Source of the DNA: JACKNG01 sp050184115
GTDB lineage: Bacteria > Pseudomonadota > Gammaproteobacteria > Ga0077536
Reading direction: 5' to 3'
Length of the DNA stretch: 64,000 bases
Assembly: GCA_050184115.1 (NCBI GenBank)
Contig: JBFXAQ010000001.1
Span: forward strand, 372,001 to 436,000
The position numbers and the translations under genes are program-made. Of this stretch, positions 1 to 9,865 are shown piece by piece. The notes beneath the pieces were generated by a model, which saw nothing but the letters and a program-made list of their open reading frames with translations, did not search any database and was not told where the DNA came from. Numbering within the stretch: the first letter of the stretch is position 1; each line of letters opens with the position of its first letter.

Positions 1-9
1 TGCCGAGCT

Positions 10-1641
10 TCAGGAGGGCGCAGGGTCCTCGTTGTAGCGGGACGTGATCGGGAAGCGGCGATCGCGGCCGAAGGCGCGCCGGGTGATACGCACGCCGGGC
101 GCGGCCTGGCGACGCTTGTATTCGTTGCGGTCGACCATGGCGGCGACCCGCCGCACGGTTTCTCCATCGTAACCCTCGGCGATGATCTCTCGCGGCGTCA
201 TGTCGCGTTCGATGTAGCGCTCGAGGATGGGGTCGAGGATCTCGTAAGGGGGCAGGGAGTCGGTGTCCTTCTGGTCGGGGGCGAGCTCCGCCGTCGGCGG
301 TCGCTCGATGACGCGCGGTGGGATGACCAGGCCCTGCTGGTTGCGCCAGGCCGAGAGGCGATAGACCAGCGTCTTGGGGATGTCCTTGAGCGGCGCGAAG
401 CCGCCGGCCATGTCGCCATACAAGGTGGCATAGCCGACCGCCATCTCGCTCTTGTTGCCCGTGGCGAGCACGATACTGCCGGTGGCGTTCGACACCGCCA
501 TCAGGATGACGCCGCGGCTGCGCGCCTGGATGTTCTGCGGTGTCACGCCGTGGCCGACGTCTATCAGATCGGCGAGGGTCTCGCTGAACGCACTCACCGG
601 ACGCTCGATGGGCACGACGTGGAAGGCACAACCGAGCAGCCCGGCTTCCTCGCGGGCGTCGTCGATGCTCATGTCGGCGGTGTAGCGCGAGGGCATCGAG
701 ACGGCGGTGATGGCCGCGGCGCCGAGCGCATCGACCGCCAGCGCGAGCGTCAGCGCGGAGTCGATGCCGCCCGAAAGGCCCAGTACGCAGCCGTTGAAGC
801 GATTCTTGCGCACGTAGTCGCGGATGCCGAGTACCAGCGCCCGGTAGACCGCGGCGTCCGGCTCGGGCATCGCCGCGCGCGGACCTCCCACCAGCCAGCC
901 GGCGTCGCCGCGGCTGACCTCGACCAGCAGGGTGGCCTCGTCGAACAGTGGGGCCTGCGCGGTGACGTTGCCATCGGCATCGAGCGCGAACGAGCCACCG
1001 TCGAAGATGAGTTCGTCCTGTCCGCCGACCGTGTTGACGTAGAGCACCGGGCAGTGCGCCGCGAGCGCGGCGCGCGCCACGGCCTCGCAGCGTTCGGCGG
1101 GCTTGCCGACATGGAAGGGCGAGGCATTGATGTTGCAGATCAGCTCGGCGCCGGCGGCGGCGGCCTGGCTGGCCGTGTCCGGCGACCAGATGTCCTCGCA
1201 GATGCTCAAGCCCACGCGCACGCCGAGGATGTCGACCACCAGCGGAGCCGTGCCCTCCTGAAAATAGCGCTTCTCGTCGAACACCGAGTAGTTGGGCAGG
1301 CGCTGTTTGCGGTAGTTGGCGACGACGGCGCCACCGTGGAGCACGGCCACACTGTTATAGAGCGCGGTACCGTCCTGTTCGGGATAGCCGATGACGAGAT
1401 GGACGTCGGTGACGGCGCGGGCGATGGCCGTCATGGCGGCGCGCACGCGGCGGTGCAGGCCGGGGCGGAAGAGCAGGTCTTCGGGCGGGTAGCCGGTGAC
1501 GGCAAGTTCGGGGAAGACCACGACATCGGCGCCGTTCTCGTCGCGCGCTCGGCGCGCGATCTCGACGATGCGGGCAGCGTTACCGGCGATGTCGCCGACG
1601 CAGAAATTCGCCTGGGCGAGCGCGAAGCGTAGCGTGGTCAT
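10..1641 (-). CDS. nadE: Glutamine-dependent NAD+ synthetase
   Basis: Makes NAD+ from deamido-NAD+, ATP and glutamine, the last step of NAD synthesis in the cytosol. The 543-residue protein has the two-domain form: an N-terminal nitrilase-type glutaminase with the Glu-Lys-Cys triad (E45 in VFPELAVTGYPPEDLL, K112 in YRKQRLPNY, C148 in GLSICEDIW) and a C-terminal synthetase domain with the ATP pyrophosphatase loop SGGIDS at 290-295. It lies about 50 bases downstream of sucD on the same strand with a GC-rich hairpin between them, so it may be read from the suc transcript. The stop codon is only a few bases inside the window, so the gene is complete. Confidence 0.96.
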   Translation of the reverse strand: MTTLRFALAQANFCVGDIAGNAARIVEIARRARDENGADVVVFPELAVTGYPPEDLLFRPGLHRRVRAAMTAIARAVTDVHLVIGYPEQDGTALYNSVAVLHGGAVVANYRKQRLPNYSVFDEKRYFQEGTAPLVVDILGVRVGLSICEDIWSPDTASQAAAAGAELICNINASPFHVGKPAERCEAVARAALAAHCPVLYVNTVGGQDELIFDGGSFALDADGNVTAQAPLFDEATLLVEVSRGDAGWLVGGPRAAMPEPDAAVYRALVLGIRDYVRKNRFNGCVLGLSGGIDSALTLALAVDALGAAAITAVSMPSRYTADMSIDDAREEAGLLGCAFHVVPIERPVSAFSETLADLIDVGHGVTPQNIQARSRGVILMAVSNATGSIVLATGNKSEMAVGYATLYGDMAGGFAPLKDIPKTLVYRLSAWRNQQGLVIPPRVIERPPTAELAPDQKDTDSLPPYEILDPILERYIERDMTPREIIAEGYDGETVRRVAAMVDRNEYKRRQAAPGVRITRRAFGRDRRFPITSRYNEDPAPS

Positions 1642-1645
1642 GGGT

Positions 1646-1672
1646 GGGCACCGGCGGCCCGCGCCGGTGCCC
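1646..1672 (-). other. Intercistronic hairpin between sucD and nadE
   Basis: A perfect 10-base inverted repeat (GGGCACCGGC / GCCGGTGCCC) surrounds a 7-base loop and ends four bases before the nadE start. No run of T follows on either strand, so it is not a classical intrinsic terminator. It could be an mRNA processing or stabilising element, or it could mask the nadE ribosome binding site. The function is inferred only. Confidence 0.5.
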
Positions 1673-1692
1673 CGGCACGGGCCCTAGCCGGG

Positions 1693-2564
<872 letters not shown>

Positions 2565-2565
<1 letters not shown>

Positions 2566-3731
2566 CAGTTCTTACCTCCGACGGCGGCCACGGCCTTGGC
2601 GGCGGCGTCGGCCAGGTTCTCTGCGCTGGTGATGGCAAGCCCGCTCTGGGCCAGCATGGCCTTGCCCTCGTTGACGTTGGTGCCTTCGAGACGGACCACC
2701 ACGGGGACGCTGACGCCGACCTCCTTGACCGCGGTGATGATGCCCTCGGCAATCAGGTCGCAGCGCACGATGCCGCCGAAGATGTTGACAAGAATCGCCT
2801 TCACCTTGGTGTCGGAGACGATGATCTTGAAGGCCTCGGCGACGCGCGCGGCGGTGGTGCCGCCGCCGACGTCGAGGAAGTTGGCAGGCTCGCCGCCGGA
2901 CAGCTTGATGATGTCCATCGTTGCCATGGCGAGCCCGGCGCCGTTGACCATGCAGGCGATGTTACCGTCGAGCGTGACGTAGTTGAGGTCGAACTCCTTG
3001 GCGCGACGTTCCTTCTCGTCCTCCTGGCTGGCATCGCGCCAGTCGGCGATGTCCTGACGGTAGAGCGCGTTGTCGTCGAGGTTGATCTTGGCGTCGAGCG
3101 CGCACAACGAGCCGTCGGTGAGGATGGCCAGCGGATTGATCTCGACCAGGCTGAGATCCCGTTCGTCGAACAGACGGTAGAGGCCGCGCAGGATGCCGGC
3201 GAGCTGCTTGCGCTGGTTGGCGTCGAGTTCTAGGGCGAAGCCCATCTCGCGGCACTGGAAGTCCTGCAGGCCGAGCACCGGGTCGATGCTGGCGGTCACG
3301 ATCTTCTCAGGTGTGGTGGCCGCGACCTCCTCGATGTCCATGCCGCCGGCGCGCGAGGCCATGAAGGTGACGCGGCGCGAGGCGCGATCCACCACCGCAC
3401 CGAGGTAGAGCTCGTGGGCGATGTCCGCCGCGGCGGCGATGAGCACGCAGTTGACCGGCTGGCCGTCGGGCGCCGATTGCTTGGTCACGAGTTGCGAGCC
3501 GATGAGCTTGGCGGCGACCGCCTCGAGTTCGGCGAGGTCGCGCGTGAACTTGACGCCGCCGGCCTTGCCGCGACCGCCGGCATGGACCTGGGCCTTGACC
3601 AGCCAGGCATCGCCGCCGAGCGTGCGCGCGCACTCGACTGCCTCGGCAGCGGAACGCGCGACATCGCCGTCCTGGACGGGTATGCCGTAATCGGCGAACA
3701 GCCGCTTCGCCTGGTATTCGTGCAGATTCAT
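2565..3731 (-). CDS. sucC: ADP-forming succinyl-CoA synthetase subunit beta
   Basis: Beta subunit of succinyl-CoA ligase, carrying the nucleotide-binding ATP-grasp domain. The chosen start gives 388 residues, exactly the family length, beginning MNLHEYQAKRLFADYG; a longer in-frame extension upstream has no family similarity. The ATP-grasp loop GGRGKAGG is at 52-59. A strong purine-rich ribosome binding site (AGGGGG on the minus strand) sits just before the ATG. First gene of the sucCD(-nadE) transcription unit, divergent from the pilS group. Confidence 0.97.
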
Positions 3732-3942
3732 GGATCCCCCTACATCTTCATCCGGGTTGGCACGGGCCGGGTTGGCATTGGCGCGCAAGCTTACCATCAA
3801 CCGCCTTGAGTCGCGGCGGTCCGCGCGCGAACATACGGGCTTGTCGCGCGGGCGGATCGCCGCGGTGCACGCGCACCGCATGCGGGCGCCGTGGCGCCGA
3901 GTGACCGCGGGCCGCGTTGCGTCCGCCCAGCCAGTGATTGCC

Positions 3943-4164
3943 ATGTTCGTCCGCCTGATCCTCGTCCTGCTCGTCCTCGTTGCCGCCTTCCTCGCCGTCA
4001 GACGCGTGCGCGGCATGCTGAACCCGCGGAACGAACGTCGTGTGCGCGATGCACGCGCGGTGCGCTGCGCCCATTGCGACGTCTACTTCCCGCGCGACGA
4101 AGCGATCGAAGTCGCCGGGCGGTTCTATTGCTCGCGTGCCCACGCCGAGCGGCACCGCGCATGA
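3943..4164 (+). CDS. PP0621-family small Cys-rich membrane protein
   Basis: A 73-residue protein with one N-terminal membrane segment (about residues 3-20, FVRLILVLLVLVAAFLAV) followed by a basic linker and a C-terminal knuckle with CAHC and YCS cysteines (three cysteines in all), which looks like a small metal-binding (zinc-ribbon-like) domain. This matches the uncharacterised PP0621 family found in gamma- and betaproteobacteria. Its stop overlaps the pilS ATG (ATGA), so it is co-transcribed and probably translationally coupled with the pilus regulators. No function is known; a link to pilus control is only an inference from position. Confidence 0.8.
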   Translation: MFVRLILVLLVLVAAFLAVRRVRGMLNPRNERRVRDARAVRCAHCDVYFPRDEAIEVAGRFYCSRAHAERHRA

Positions 4165-5786
4165 CGGCATTGCAGCCGACGTTCGAGGCCGACGTCCGCC
4201 AGCGCGTGGCGCTGACCAACTGGAGCGCGCTGCGCTACTTCAACCTCTATCGCATCGTCATCGCCGGCCTGTTCGCGGCGCTCAGCACCAGCGGCAAGAT
4301 GCCGCCCAACCTGAGTGCGCTCGACGCGCAGCTGTTCTCGGCCAGCGCCGTCGTCTACGCGGCCGGCGCGGTGGTGTGGCAGTTCCTCATCGAGCAGCGC
4401 ACCTTCCATTACCGCGTACTGGTCTACGGGCAGAGTCTGCTCGACATCCTCGCCATCACGCTGCTGATGCATGCGGCCGGCGGCGTGACCAGCGGTCTCG
4501 GCATGCTGCTGGTGGTGGCGGTGGCAGGCACCTGTCTGCTGGCCTCGGGGCGGGCCGGCGTGTTCTTCGCCGCGCTGGCCAGCATCGCCTTCCTCGGGGA
4601 AACCGTCTTCGGCACGTTCTATCTCGGCTATTCCAGTGCCAACTACACCCAGGCCGGGCTGCTCGGCGCGGCCTGTTTCGGCACGGCCATCCTGGCCTCC
4701 GTGTTGGCCGAACGCGCGCGACGCGGCGAAACCCTGGCGGCGCTGCGCGCGATCGACATCCAGAACCTGTCGCTGTTGAACGAACACATCGTGCGACGCA
4801 TGCGCGCCGGCATCATCGCCCTCGACGGGCATGGCCAGGTGGTGCTGATGAACGATGCCGCCAACGAGCACCTCGGGCGGACCGGCACCGCAACGGGGAC
4901 CCCGCTCGACAGCCTCTCGCCGCTGCTCGGGCGTGCCTACCGCGCGTGGTTGAGTACGGGCCAGAACCCCGTGAATGCGTTGAACGAGGGCAGCCACGTC
5001 AGCACCCTGGCCTCGTTCACCGAGCTCAGCAGCGGTCCGGGCGCATCGGGCACACTGGTTTTTCTCGAGGATGCCGCCGAGACGCGTCAGCGTGCCCAGC
5101 AACTCAAGCTCGCTTCGCTCGGACGGCTGACGGCCAGCATCGCCCACGAAATTCGCAACCCGCTCGGCGCCATCAGTCACGCCGGCCAGCTGCTCTCGGA
5201 GAGCGACGGTCTGGTCGCCGAGGACCGTCGCTTGATCGAAATCATGCTGCAGCACACGCGGCGCGTGAATACGATCATCGAGAACGTGCTCACCCTCGGT
5301 CGCCGCCGCGACACCGTCAGCGAGAGCTTCGCCCTGCAGCCGTGGCTGAGCAGCTTTCGCGAGGAGGTCATCCAGCGCGCCGCGCTGGAACCCGTCGACG
5401 TGGTCATCGAGCCGCTGGCAGACGACATCGTCGTGCGCATGGACAAGGGCCAGCTACAGCAGGTGATGTGGAACCTGTGCGAGAACGCCCTGCGCTACGC
5501 ACGGACGACGCCGCGACTGCGCTTCCAGGCCGCCGTCGGCGGCAATGGTCGCCCCCACGTCGACGTCGTCGATTCCGGTCCGGGGCTCGATCCGGCCATC
5601 GCCGATCGCCTGTTCGAGCCGTTCGCGACCTCCGAGCCCGCCGGCACCGGGCTCGGCTTGTACATCGCGCGCGAGCTGTGCGAGTCGAACCAGGCGACCT
5701 TACAGCTGGTGCCCGGCGCCGGTGGGTGCCGCTTTCGCATCACCTTCGCCCATCCGCATCGACAGCAGCGCCTGGGGGACCTATGA
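4161..5786 (+). CDS. pilS: PilS-type sensor histidine kinase
   Basis: Inner-membrane sensor kinase of the PilS-PilR pair that controls type IV pilin expression. In the 541 residues I see a hydrophobic N-terminal region of about six membrane spans (roughly 30-190), a PAS-like stretch (RRMRAGIIALDGHGQVVLMN), the HisKA phosphorylation site H329 in SIAHEIRNPLGA, and the ATPase N, G1 and G2 boxes (NLCENALRYAR, DSGPGLD, GTGLGLYIAREL). The start is the ATG overlapping the preceding stop; the longer open frame upstream is out of family. It overlaps pilR by ATGA. The six-span N-terminus fits PilS rather than NtrB. Confidence 0.93.
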   Translation: MTALQPTFEADVRQRVALTNWSALRYFNLYRIVIAGLFAALSTSGKMPPNLSALDAQLFSASAVVYAAGAVVWQFLIEQRTFHYRVLVYGQSLLDILAITLLMHAAGGVTSGLGMLLVVAVAGTCLLASGRAGVFFAALASIAFLGETVFGTFYLGYSSANYTQAGLLGAACFGTAILASVLAERARRGETLAALRAIDIQNLSLLNEHIVRRMRAGIIALDGHGQVVLMNDAANEHLGRTGTATGTPLDSLSPLLGRAYRAWLSTGQNPVNALNEGSHVSTLASFTELSSGPGASGTLVFLEDAAETRQRAQQLKLASLGRLTASIAHEIRNPLGAISHAGQLLSESDGLVAEDRRLIEIMLQHTRRVNTIIENVLTLGRRRDTVSESFALQPWLSSFREEVIQRAALEPVDVVIEPLADDIVVRMDKGQLQQVMWNLCENALRYARTTPRLRFQAAVGGNGRPHVDVVDSGPGLDPAIADRLFEPFATSEPAGTGLGLYIARELCESNQATLQLVPGAGGCRFRITFAHPHRQQRLGDL

Positions 5787-7156
5787 CCAAGCATCGCGCC
5801 CTGGTCATCGACGACGAACCCGACATCCGCGAACTCTTGAGCATCACGCTGGCGCGCATGGACGTCGCGTGCGAGACCGCGGCGGACATCGCCGCCGCCG
5901 AGGCCCTGCTGCGCGGCGACAGCTTCGACCTGTGCCTGACCGACATGCGCCTGCCGGACGGCAACGGCCTCGACCTGGTCGCGCTGGTGGCGCGGCGTTA
6001 CCCGCGCATGCCGGTGGCCGTGATCACCGCCCACGGCAACATGGAATCGGCCATCGCGGCGTTGAAATCCGGCGCCTTCGACTTCGTCACCAAGCCGGTC
6101 GACCTCAAGGACCTGCGCAACCTCGTGCAACAGGCCCTGCGTCTGCGTGGCGCGCCGGACCCGACCTCGCGCACCCTCATCGGTGCGGCGCCGTCCATCG
6201 CGCGTCTGCGCGACACCATCTCCAAGCTCGCCCGCAGCCAGGCGCCGGTCTACATCAGCGGCGAATCGGGCACCGGCAAGGAACTGGTCGCGCGCCTGGT
6301 CCACGAGCAGGGTGCGCGGGCGGGCGCGGCCTTCGTGCCGGTGAACTGCGGCGCCATCCCCAACGAACTGGTCGAGTCGGAGTTCTTCGGCCACCGCAAG
6401 GGCAGTTTCACCGGCGCCGTCGCCGACAAGCCGGGCCTGTTCCAGGCTGCCGATGGCGGCACCCTGTTCCTCGACGAGATCGCCGAGCTGCCGCTGCACA
6501 TGCAGGTCAAGTTGCTGCGCGCTATCCAGGAGAAGCGCGTGCGTCCGCTCGGTGCCGAGGAGGAGGTGGCGGTCGACTGCCGCATTCTCGCCGCGACACA
6601 TAAGGATCTTGCCGCCCTCGTCGAGGCAGGGGAGTTCCGCCAGGACCTCTATTACCGCATCAACGTCATCGAGGTACAGGTGCCGGCGCTGCGCGAGCGC
6701 CGCGAGGACGTACCGCTGCTGGTCGAACACTTCCTCGCGCGCAAGGCGGCGGAATCCGGCTGCCCCGCGCCGCGCCTCGATGCCGCCGCCGCCGCGGCGC
6801 TGGCGGCCTACGATTTCCCCGGCAACGTGCGCGAGCTGGAGAACATCCTCGAACGGGCGCTCGCCCTGTGTGAGGACGACTGCATCCAGGTCGGCGACCT
6901 GCGCCTGCAGCGCGGCGTTGCCACAGTGCCGGCCGCAACCGAGCCCACGCCGTCCGGATCCGTCCCGCCGCCCGCGCCGGCGGCCGCGCCACCGGCGGGC
7001 GGTGCGGAACTGCAGGCCTACCTCGACGATCTCGAACGCCAACGCATCCTCGAGGCGCTCGAGCAGACGCGCTGGAACAAGACGCGTGCGGCCAAGTTGC
7101 TCGGCATCAGCTTCCGCGCCCTGCGCTACCGGCTGCAGAAGCTCGGCATCGAGTGA
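5783..7156 (+). CDS. pilR: PilR sigma-54-dependent response regulator
   Basis: Transcription activator that, when phosphorylated by PilS, drives sigma-54 transcription of the pilin gene. The 457-residue protein has a receiver domain with phospho-acceptor D54 (LCLTDMRLPDG), a AAA+ domain with Walker A GESGTGKE and the sigma-54 contact loop as GSFTGA, and a Fis-type helix-turn-helix at the C-terminus (TRAAKLLGISFRALRYRLQK). A Pro/Ala-rich linker separates the last two. A matching -24/-12 promoter stands 145 bases downstream, in front of pilA. Confidence 0.95.
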   Translation: MTKHRALVIDDEPDIRELLSITLARMDVACETAADIAAAEALLRGDSFDLCLTDMRLPDGNGLDLVALVARRYPRMPVAVITAHGNMESAIAALKSGAFDFVTKPVDLKDLRNLVQQALRLRGAPDPTSRTLIGAAPSIARLRDTISKLARSQAPVYISGESGTGKELVARLVHEQGARAGAAFVPVNCGAIPNELVESEFFGHRKGSFTGAVADKPGLFQAADGGTLFLDEIAELPLHMQVKLLRAIQEKRVRPLGAEEEVAVDCRILAATHKDLAALVEAGEFRQDLYYRINVIEVQVPALRERREDVPLLVEHFLARKAAESGCPAPRLDAAAAAALAAYDFPGNVRELENILERALALCEDDCIQVGDLRLQRGVATVPAATEPTPSGSVPPPAPAAAPPAGGAELQAYLDDLERQRILEALEQTRWNKTRAAKLLGISFRALRYRLQKLGIE

Positions 7157-7187
7157 CGGCAGCCCCGGTCGCGACCTGACCACGAGC

Positions 7188-7200
7188 GTCACATTGTGAC
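7188..7200. repeat. Inverted repeat GTCACA-T-TGTGAC upstream of pilA
   Basis: Perfect 6-base arms around a single T, overlapping a TGACGTCA palindrome at 7197-7204. A related TGTGATG occurs at 7261. The sites lie about 110 and 40 bases upstream of the -24 element of the pilA promoter, a range where sigma-54 activators bind, so they are candidate PilR or other regulator sites. This is inference from position and symmetry. Confidence 0.35.
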
Positions 7201-7300
7201 GTCATCGGTCGCGGCAGCGCGTGACCAGGGCCTCGTCGTCGGCCGGGTCGCGAGCCGCAATGTGATGAAATCCAAGGCGATCGCGTGTGGGCATCCGATC

Positions 7301-7316
7301 TGGCACGCGAACTGCA
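7301..7316 (+). promoter_or_regulatory. Sigma-54 (-24/-12) promoter of pilA
   Basis: TGGCACGCGAACTGCA matches the sigma-54 consensus TGGCAC-N5-TTGCA at all but one base, with the essential GG and GC at the correct spacing. It faces pilA with an expected transcript start near 7326 and a leader of about 130 bases. The gene just upstream is the sigma-54 activator pilR, so the regulatory logic is explicit in the sequence. Confidence 0.88.
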
Positions 7317-7455
7317 TTCCTGCTCCGCGGTCGCAGGCGAGCGTCACCCGGACAAGGGGCCTCGTCCGCTCGAATCCCTGCGGGGCGGGCACCGCCAGTG
7401 CCACGACCCGCGGACACCAAACGAAGCGAAAGGCTTCACACAGGAGACAGTCGCC

Positions 7456-7881
7456 ATGCAGAAGCAACAGGGCTTTACCCTCATCGAACTCATGATCGTG
7501 GTCGCCATCATCGGCATCCTGGCCGCGGTCGCCATCCCGGCCTACCAGGACTACACCATCCGCGCCAAGGTCACCGAAGGCCTGTCGCTGGCCTCGGCCG
7601 GCAAGACCGCGGTGTCGGAATACTTCGCCTCCAACGGTTCGCTGCCGGGTAGCAACGCCCAGGCCGGCATGGCCGATTCGCAATCGATTTCCGGCAATTC
7701 GGTCGACTCGGTGAATGTCGGCGCCAACGGCGTCATCACGGTGACATTCTCGGCTGCCACCATCACCAGCTCGACCATCGTGCTCACGCCTGACACCGGC
7801 GACGGCGGCAAGGTCGTGTGGAACTGCAGCACGGGCGGCGACCTCGCGGCCAAGTACCGGCCGTCGTCCTGCCGGCCGTAA
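7456..7881 (+). CDS. pilA: Type IV major pilin
   Basis: Pre-pilin of 141 residues with a short leader MQKQQG cleaved before F, followed by FTLIELMIVVAIIGILAAVA with the conserved E5 of mature pilin. The C-terminus has two cysteines (WNCSTGG and PSSCRP) that would form the usual disulfide loop. The globular part is rich in Ser/Thr (TFSAATITSSTIVLTPDT), possible O-glycosylation sites. The start is set by the leader peptide and by the GGAG sequence about 11 bases upstream. It is controlled by the sigma-54 promoter at 7301 and ends in a strong terminator. The next gene is a membrane glycosyltransferase candidate. Confidence 0.95.
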   Translation: MQKQQGFTLIELMIVVAIIGILAAVAIPAYQDYTIRAKVTEGLSLASAGKTAVSEYFASNGSLPGSNAQAGMADSQSISGNSVDSVNVGANGVITVTFSAATITSSTIVLTPDTGDGGKVVWNCSTGGDLAAKYRPSSCRP

Positions 7882-7904
7882 GCGGTCCGGACCAGCCTGA
7901 CAGG

Positions 7905-7938
7905 AAGCACGCCGCGGTCACGCGGCGTGCTTTTTTTT
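7905..7938 (+). terminator. Intrinsic terminator after pilA
   Basis: A 12-base perfect stem AAGCACGCCGCG / CGCGGCGTGCTT with a GTCA loop, running directly into eight T residues (7931-7938). It is the clearest Rho-independent terminator in the window. It falls between pilA and the membrane glycosyltransferase gene whose GTG start is only eight bases later, so it should make pilA mRNA far more abundant than any read-through into that gene. Confidence 0.95.
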
Positions 7939-7945
7939 CGCTCTC

Positions 7946-9865
7946 GTGAAAGTTGCCGGCACCACGGCCCTGTGGCCGGCCTGCCTGGTCCTCGCCGCGG
8001 TCACCCTGGCGGTCTACTGGCCGGGTCTGCATGGCGATTTCCTCTTCGACGACGTCCACGCCATCGCCGCGAATCCCGCACTGGACGTTACCCGCCTTGA
8101 CCGCGAAGCGCTGCTCGACGCCGCCTTCTCGACCAATACCGGGCCGCTGCGCCGCCCGCTCGCCCTGCTCAGCTTCGCCGCCAACCGCAGCCTGAACGGG
8201 CTCTCGCCGTTCGCCTTCAAGCTCACCAACGTCCTCGTCCACTGCCTCAACGCAGGCCTGCTGATGATGGTGTTGATGGCGGTCGCGCCGCGGCTGAGTC
8301 GCCGCCCGCTGGCCGAAATGGCGCCGGTGGTGCGCCTCACCGCGCTCCTGTGGGCAGTGCATCCAGCCAACCTCTCCAGCGTGCTCTACGTCGTGCAGCG
8401 CATGACGCTCGGTGCGGCGACCTGCATGCTGGCCGCCATGCTGGTCTATTGCCGCCTGCGCCGGCGCCAGGTCGAGGGCGGTCGGGCATCGGCACTCGCC
8501 TGGCTCGGACTCGCTGGGCTGTGGCTGGCCGGGCTCGGTTTCAAGGAATCCGCCGCGGTGTTGCCGGCCTACCTGCTGGCCATCGAAGTGGCCGCCTTCC
8601 GCGGCGCGGCCTGGCGTCGCCCGCACGGCTGGCAGTGGCCGGGCCTCGGCGTGCTCGGGTTGCTGGTCGCGGCCGGGGCCGTGCTCATGCTGGACCGCAT
8701 CGCTGACGACTACGCCGGGCGCGCGTTCACGCTCGGCGAGCGACTCCTGACCGAGGGCCGCGTGGTGTTGACCTATGCGCGCATGACCCTGCTACCGGAC
8801 CCGGCCCTGTTTGCGCTGTTCCACGACGATCTCGTCGTCTCGCGCGGCCTGTTCGACCCGCCGACGACGATCGTGGCCCTGCTGACGCTGGCCGTTGCGG
8901 CCGTGGTGGTGGCGCGCTGGCGCCCGCCGGTGGTGGCCTTCGGTCTCGCCTGGTTCCTGTCCGGCCACTTGCTCGAGTCGACCGTCCTGCCGCTCGAGCT
9001 GATGCACGAACACCGCAATTACTTGTCATCCGCGGGGCTCCTGTTCGTGCTCCTCGTCGGCGCCGAGGCGCTGGCGCGAAAGCACCTGCGGCCGGCGATC
9101 GCAGGTCTGCTGGCCCTCGTCCTGGTCGCCGCGCCGGCCGCGGTGACGGTCTTGCGCGCGACACGTTGGGCCGACCCCTGGACGCAGATGGCGACCGAGG
9201 CCCACTACCATCCGAACTCGTCGCGCAGCGTCTACGAGTTCGGCCGTTTGAGCGTCGAGCGTGCCGGCCGCACGGGTGACGCCGAGCTGTACCGGCTCGG
9301 ACTCGCCGCTGTCGAGCGCGCCGCGGGGCTCAATGCGCCACGGCCCGAGATCGCCTACGGGTCGTTGCTCAACCAGGCCGTTGCCGTTGGTGACGAGGCG
9401 CGCATCGAGCGTTTCACCACCGCGCTCGTCGCCGATTCACGCGCCTGGCTGCGCGCCGAGGTGCTGTTGAGCGTCCTGCAATGCCAGGTTCGCGAGGAAT
9501 GCCCGCCGACGCCGGCCCCGGTGATGGCGCTCGCCGACAGCGTGGTCGAATCGCCCGGCGTGCCAGCCAGGCTGCGTGCCAGCGCGCTCGAGTGGCTGGC
9601 GGTGTACTACGCGCGCCTGCTCGGCGACGGCGCAGCCGCGATCCGCATCCTGGAAGAAGTGGTCGACGAGTATCCCGGGTCGCTGGAGGCGCGGGCGCGC
9701 CTGGCCGAGGTCCTGCAGGCCTACGGTCATGGCGACGAAGCGCATGCCGGGGCGGTGGCGGCGCTGGCCACCGCGCCGTGGCACCTGCGCTGGTCGCGCC
9801 GGCCGCTCTACCGCCGGCTGCGCGACGTCCGCGACGCCACCGCGGCCTCAGTCGTCGCCGACTGA
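7946..9865 (+). CDS. TMTC-like GT-C membrane glycosyltransferase with TPR tail
   Basis: A 639-residue multispanning membrane protein with a C-terminal soluble part of helical repeats (TPR-like, about 430-639). The N-terminal loop GDFLFDDVHAI (D35, D36), RPL at 70-72, HP at 139-140, KE at 200-201 and EHRNYL at 355-360 resemble conserved positions of TMTC protein O-mannosyltransferases and their bacterial relatives, GT-C enzymes that use a polyprenyl-phosphate sugar. It starts (GTG) eight bases after the pilA terminator and converges with a polyprenyl-phosphate sugar synthase-like gene, overlapping its 3' end by 18 bases. A pilin glycosyltransferase is the likely role, inferred from context; family assignment is by motif reading only. 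Confidence 0.7.
   Translation: MKVAGTTALWPACLVLAAVTLAVYWPGLHGDFLFDDVHAIAANPALDVTRLDREALLDAAFSTNTGPLRRPLALLSFAANRSLNGLSPFAFKLTNVLVHCLNAGLLMMVLMAVAPRLSRRPLAEMAPVVRLTALLWAVHPANLSSVLYVVQRMTLGAATCMLAAMLVYCRLRRRQVEGGRASALAWLGLAGLWLAGLGFKESAAVLPAYLLAIEVAAFRGAAWRRPHGWQWPGLGVLGLLVAAGAVLMLDRIADDYAGRAFTLGERLLTEGRVVLTYARMTLLPDPALFALFHDDLVVSRGLFDPPTTIVALLTLAVAAVVVARWRPPVVAFGLAWFLSGHLLESTVLPLELMHEHRNYLSSAGLLFVLLVGAEALARKHLRPAIAGLLALVLVAAPAAVTVLRATRWADPWTQMATEAHYHPNSSRSVYEFGRLSVERAGRTGDAELYRLGLAAVERAAGLNAPRPEIAYGSLLNQAVAVGDEARIERFTTALVADSRAWLRAEVLLSVLQCQVREECPPTPAPVMALADSVVESPGVPARLRASALEWLAVYYARLLGDGAAAIRILEEVVDEYPGSLEARARLAEVLQAYGHGDEAHAGAVAALATAPWHLRWSRRPLYRRLRDVRDATAASVVAD

Noticed and set aside
550..1632. 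360-codon open frame on the plus strand opposite nadE
   Set aside because: It is the antisense shadow of a clear nadE gene; the codon pattern of GC-rich genes leaves opposite frames open. The translation shows no family features.
4040..5782. Long open frame running into pilR from far upstream (1038 codons in all)
   Set aside because: The part before 5783 is Arg/Ala-rich and lies in another frame of pilS, which has full kinase motifs. Only the pilR part is real.
7905..7938. Riboswitch or small RNA at the pilA end
   Set aside because: The structure is a simple stem with T tail directly after the pilA stop, fully explained as a terminator.
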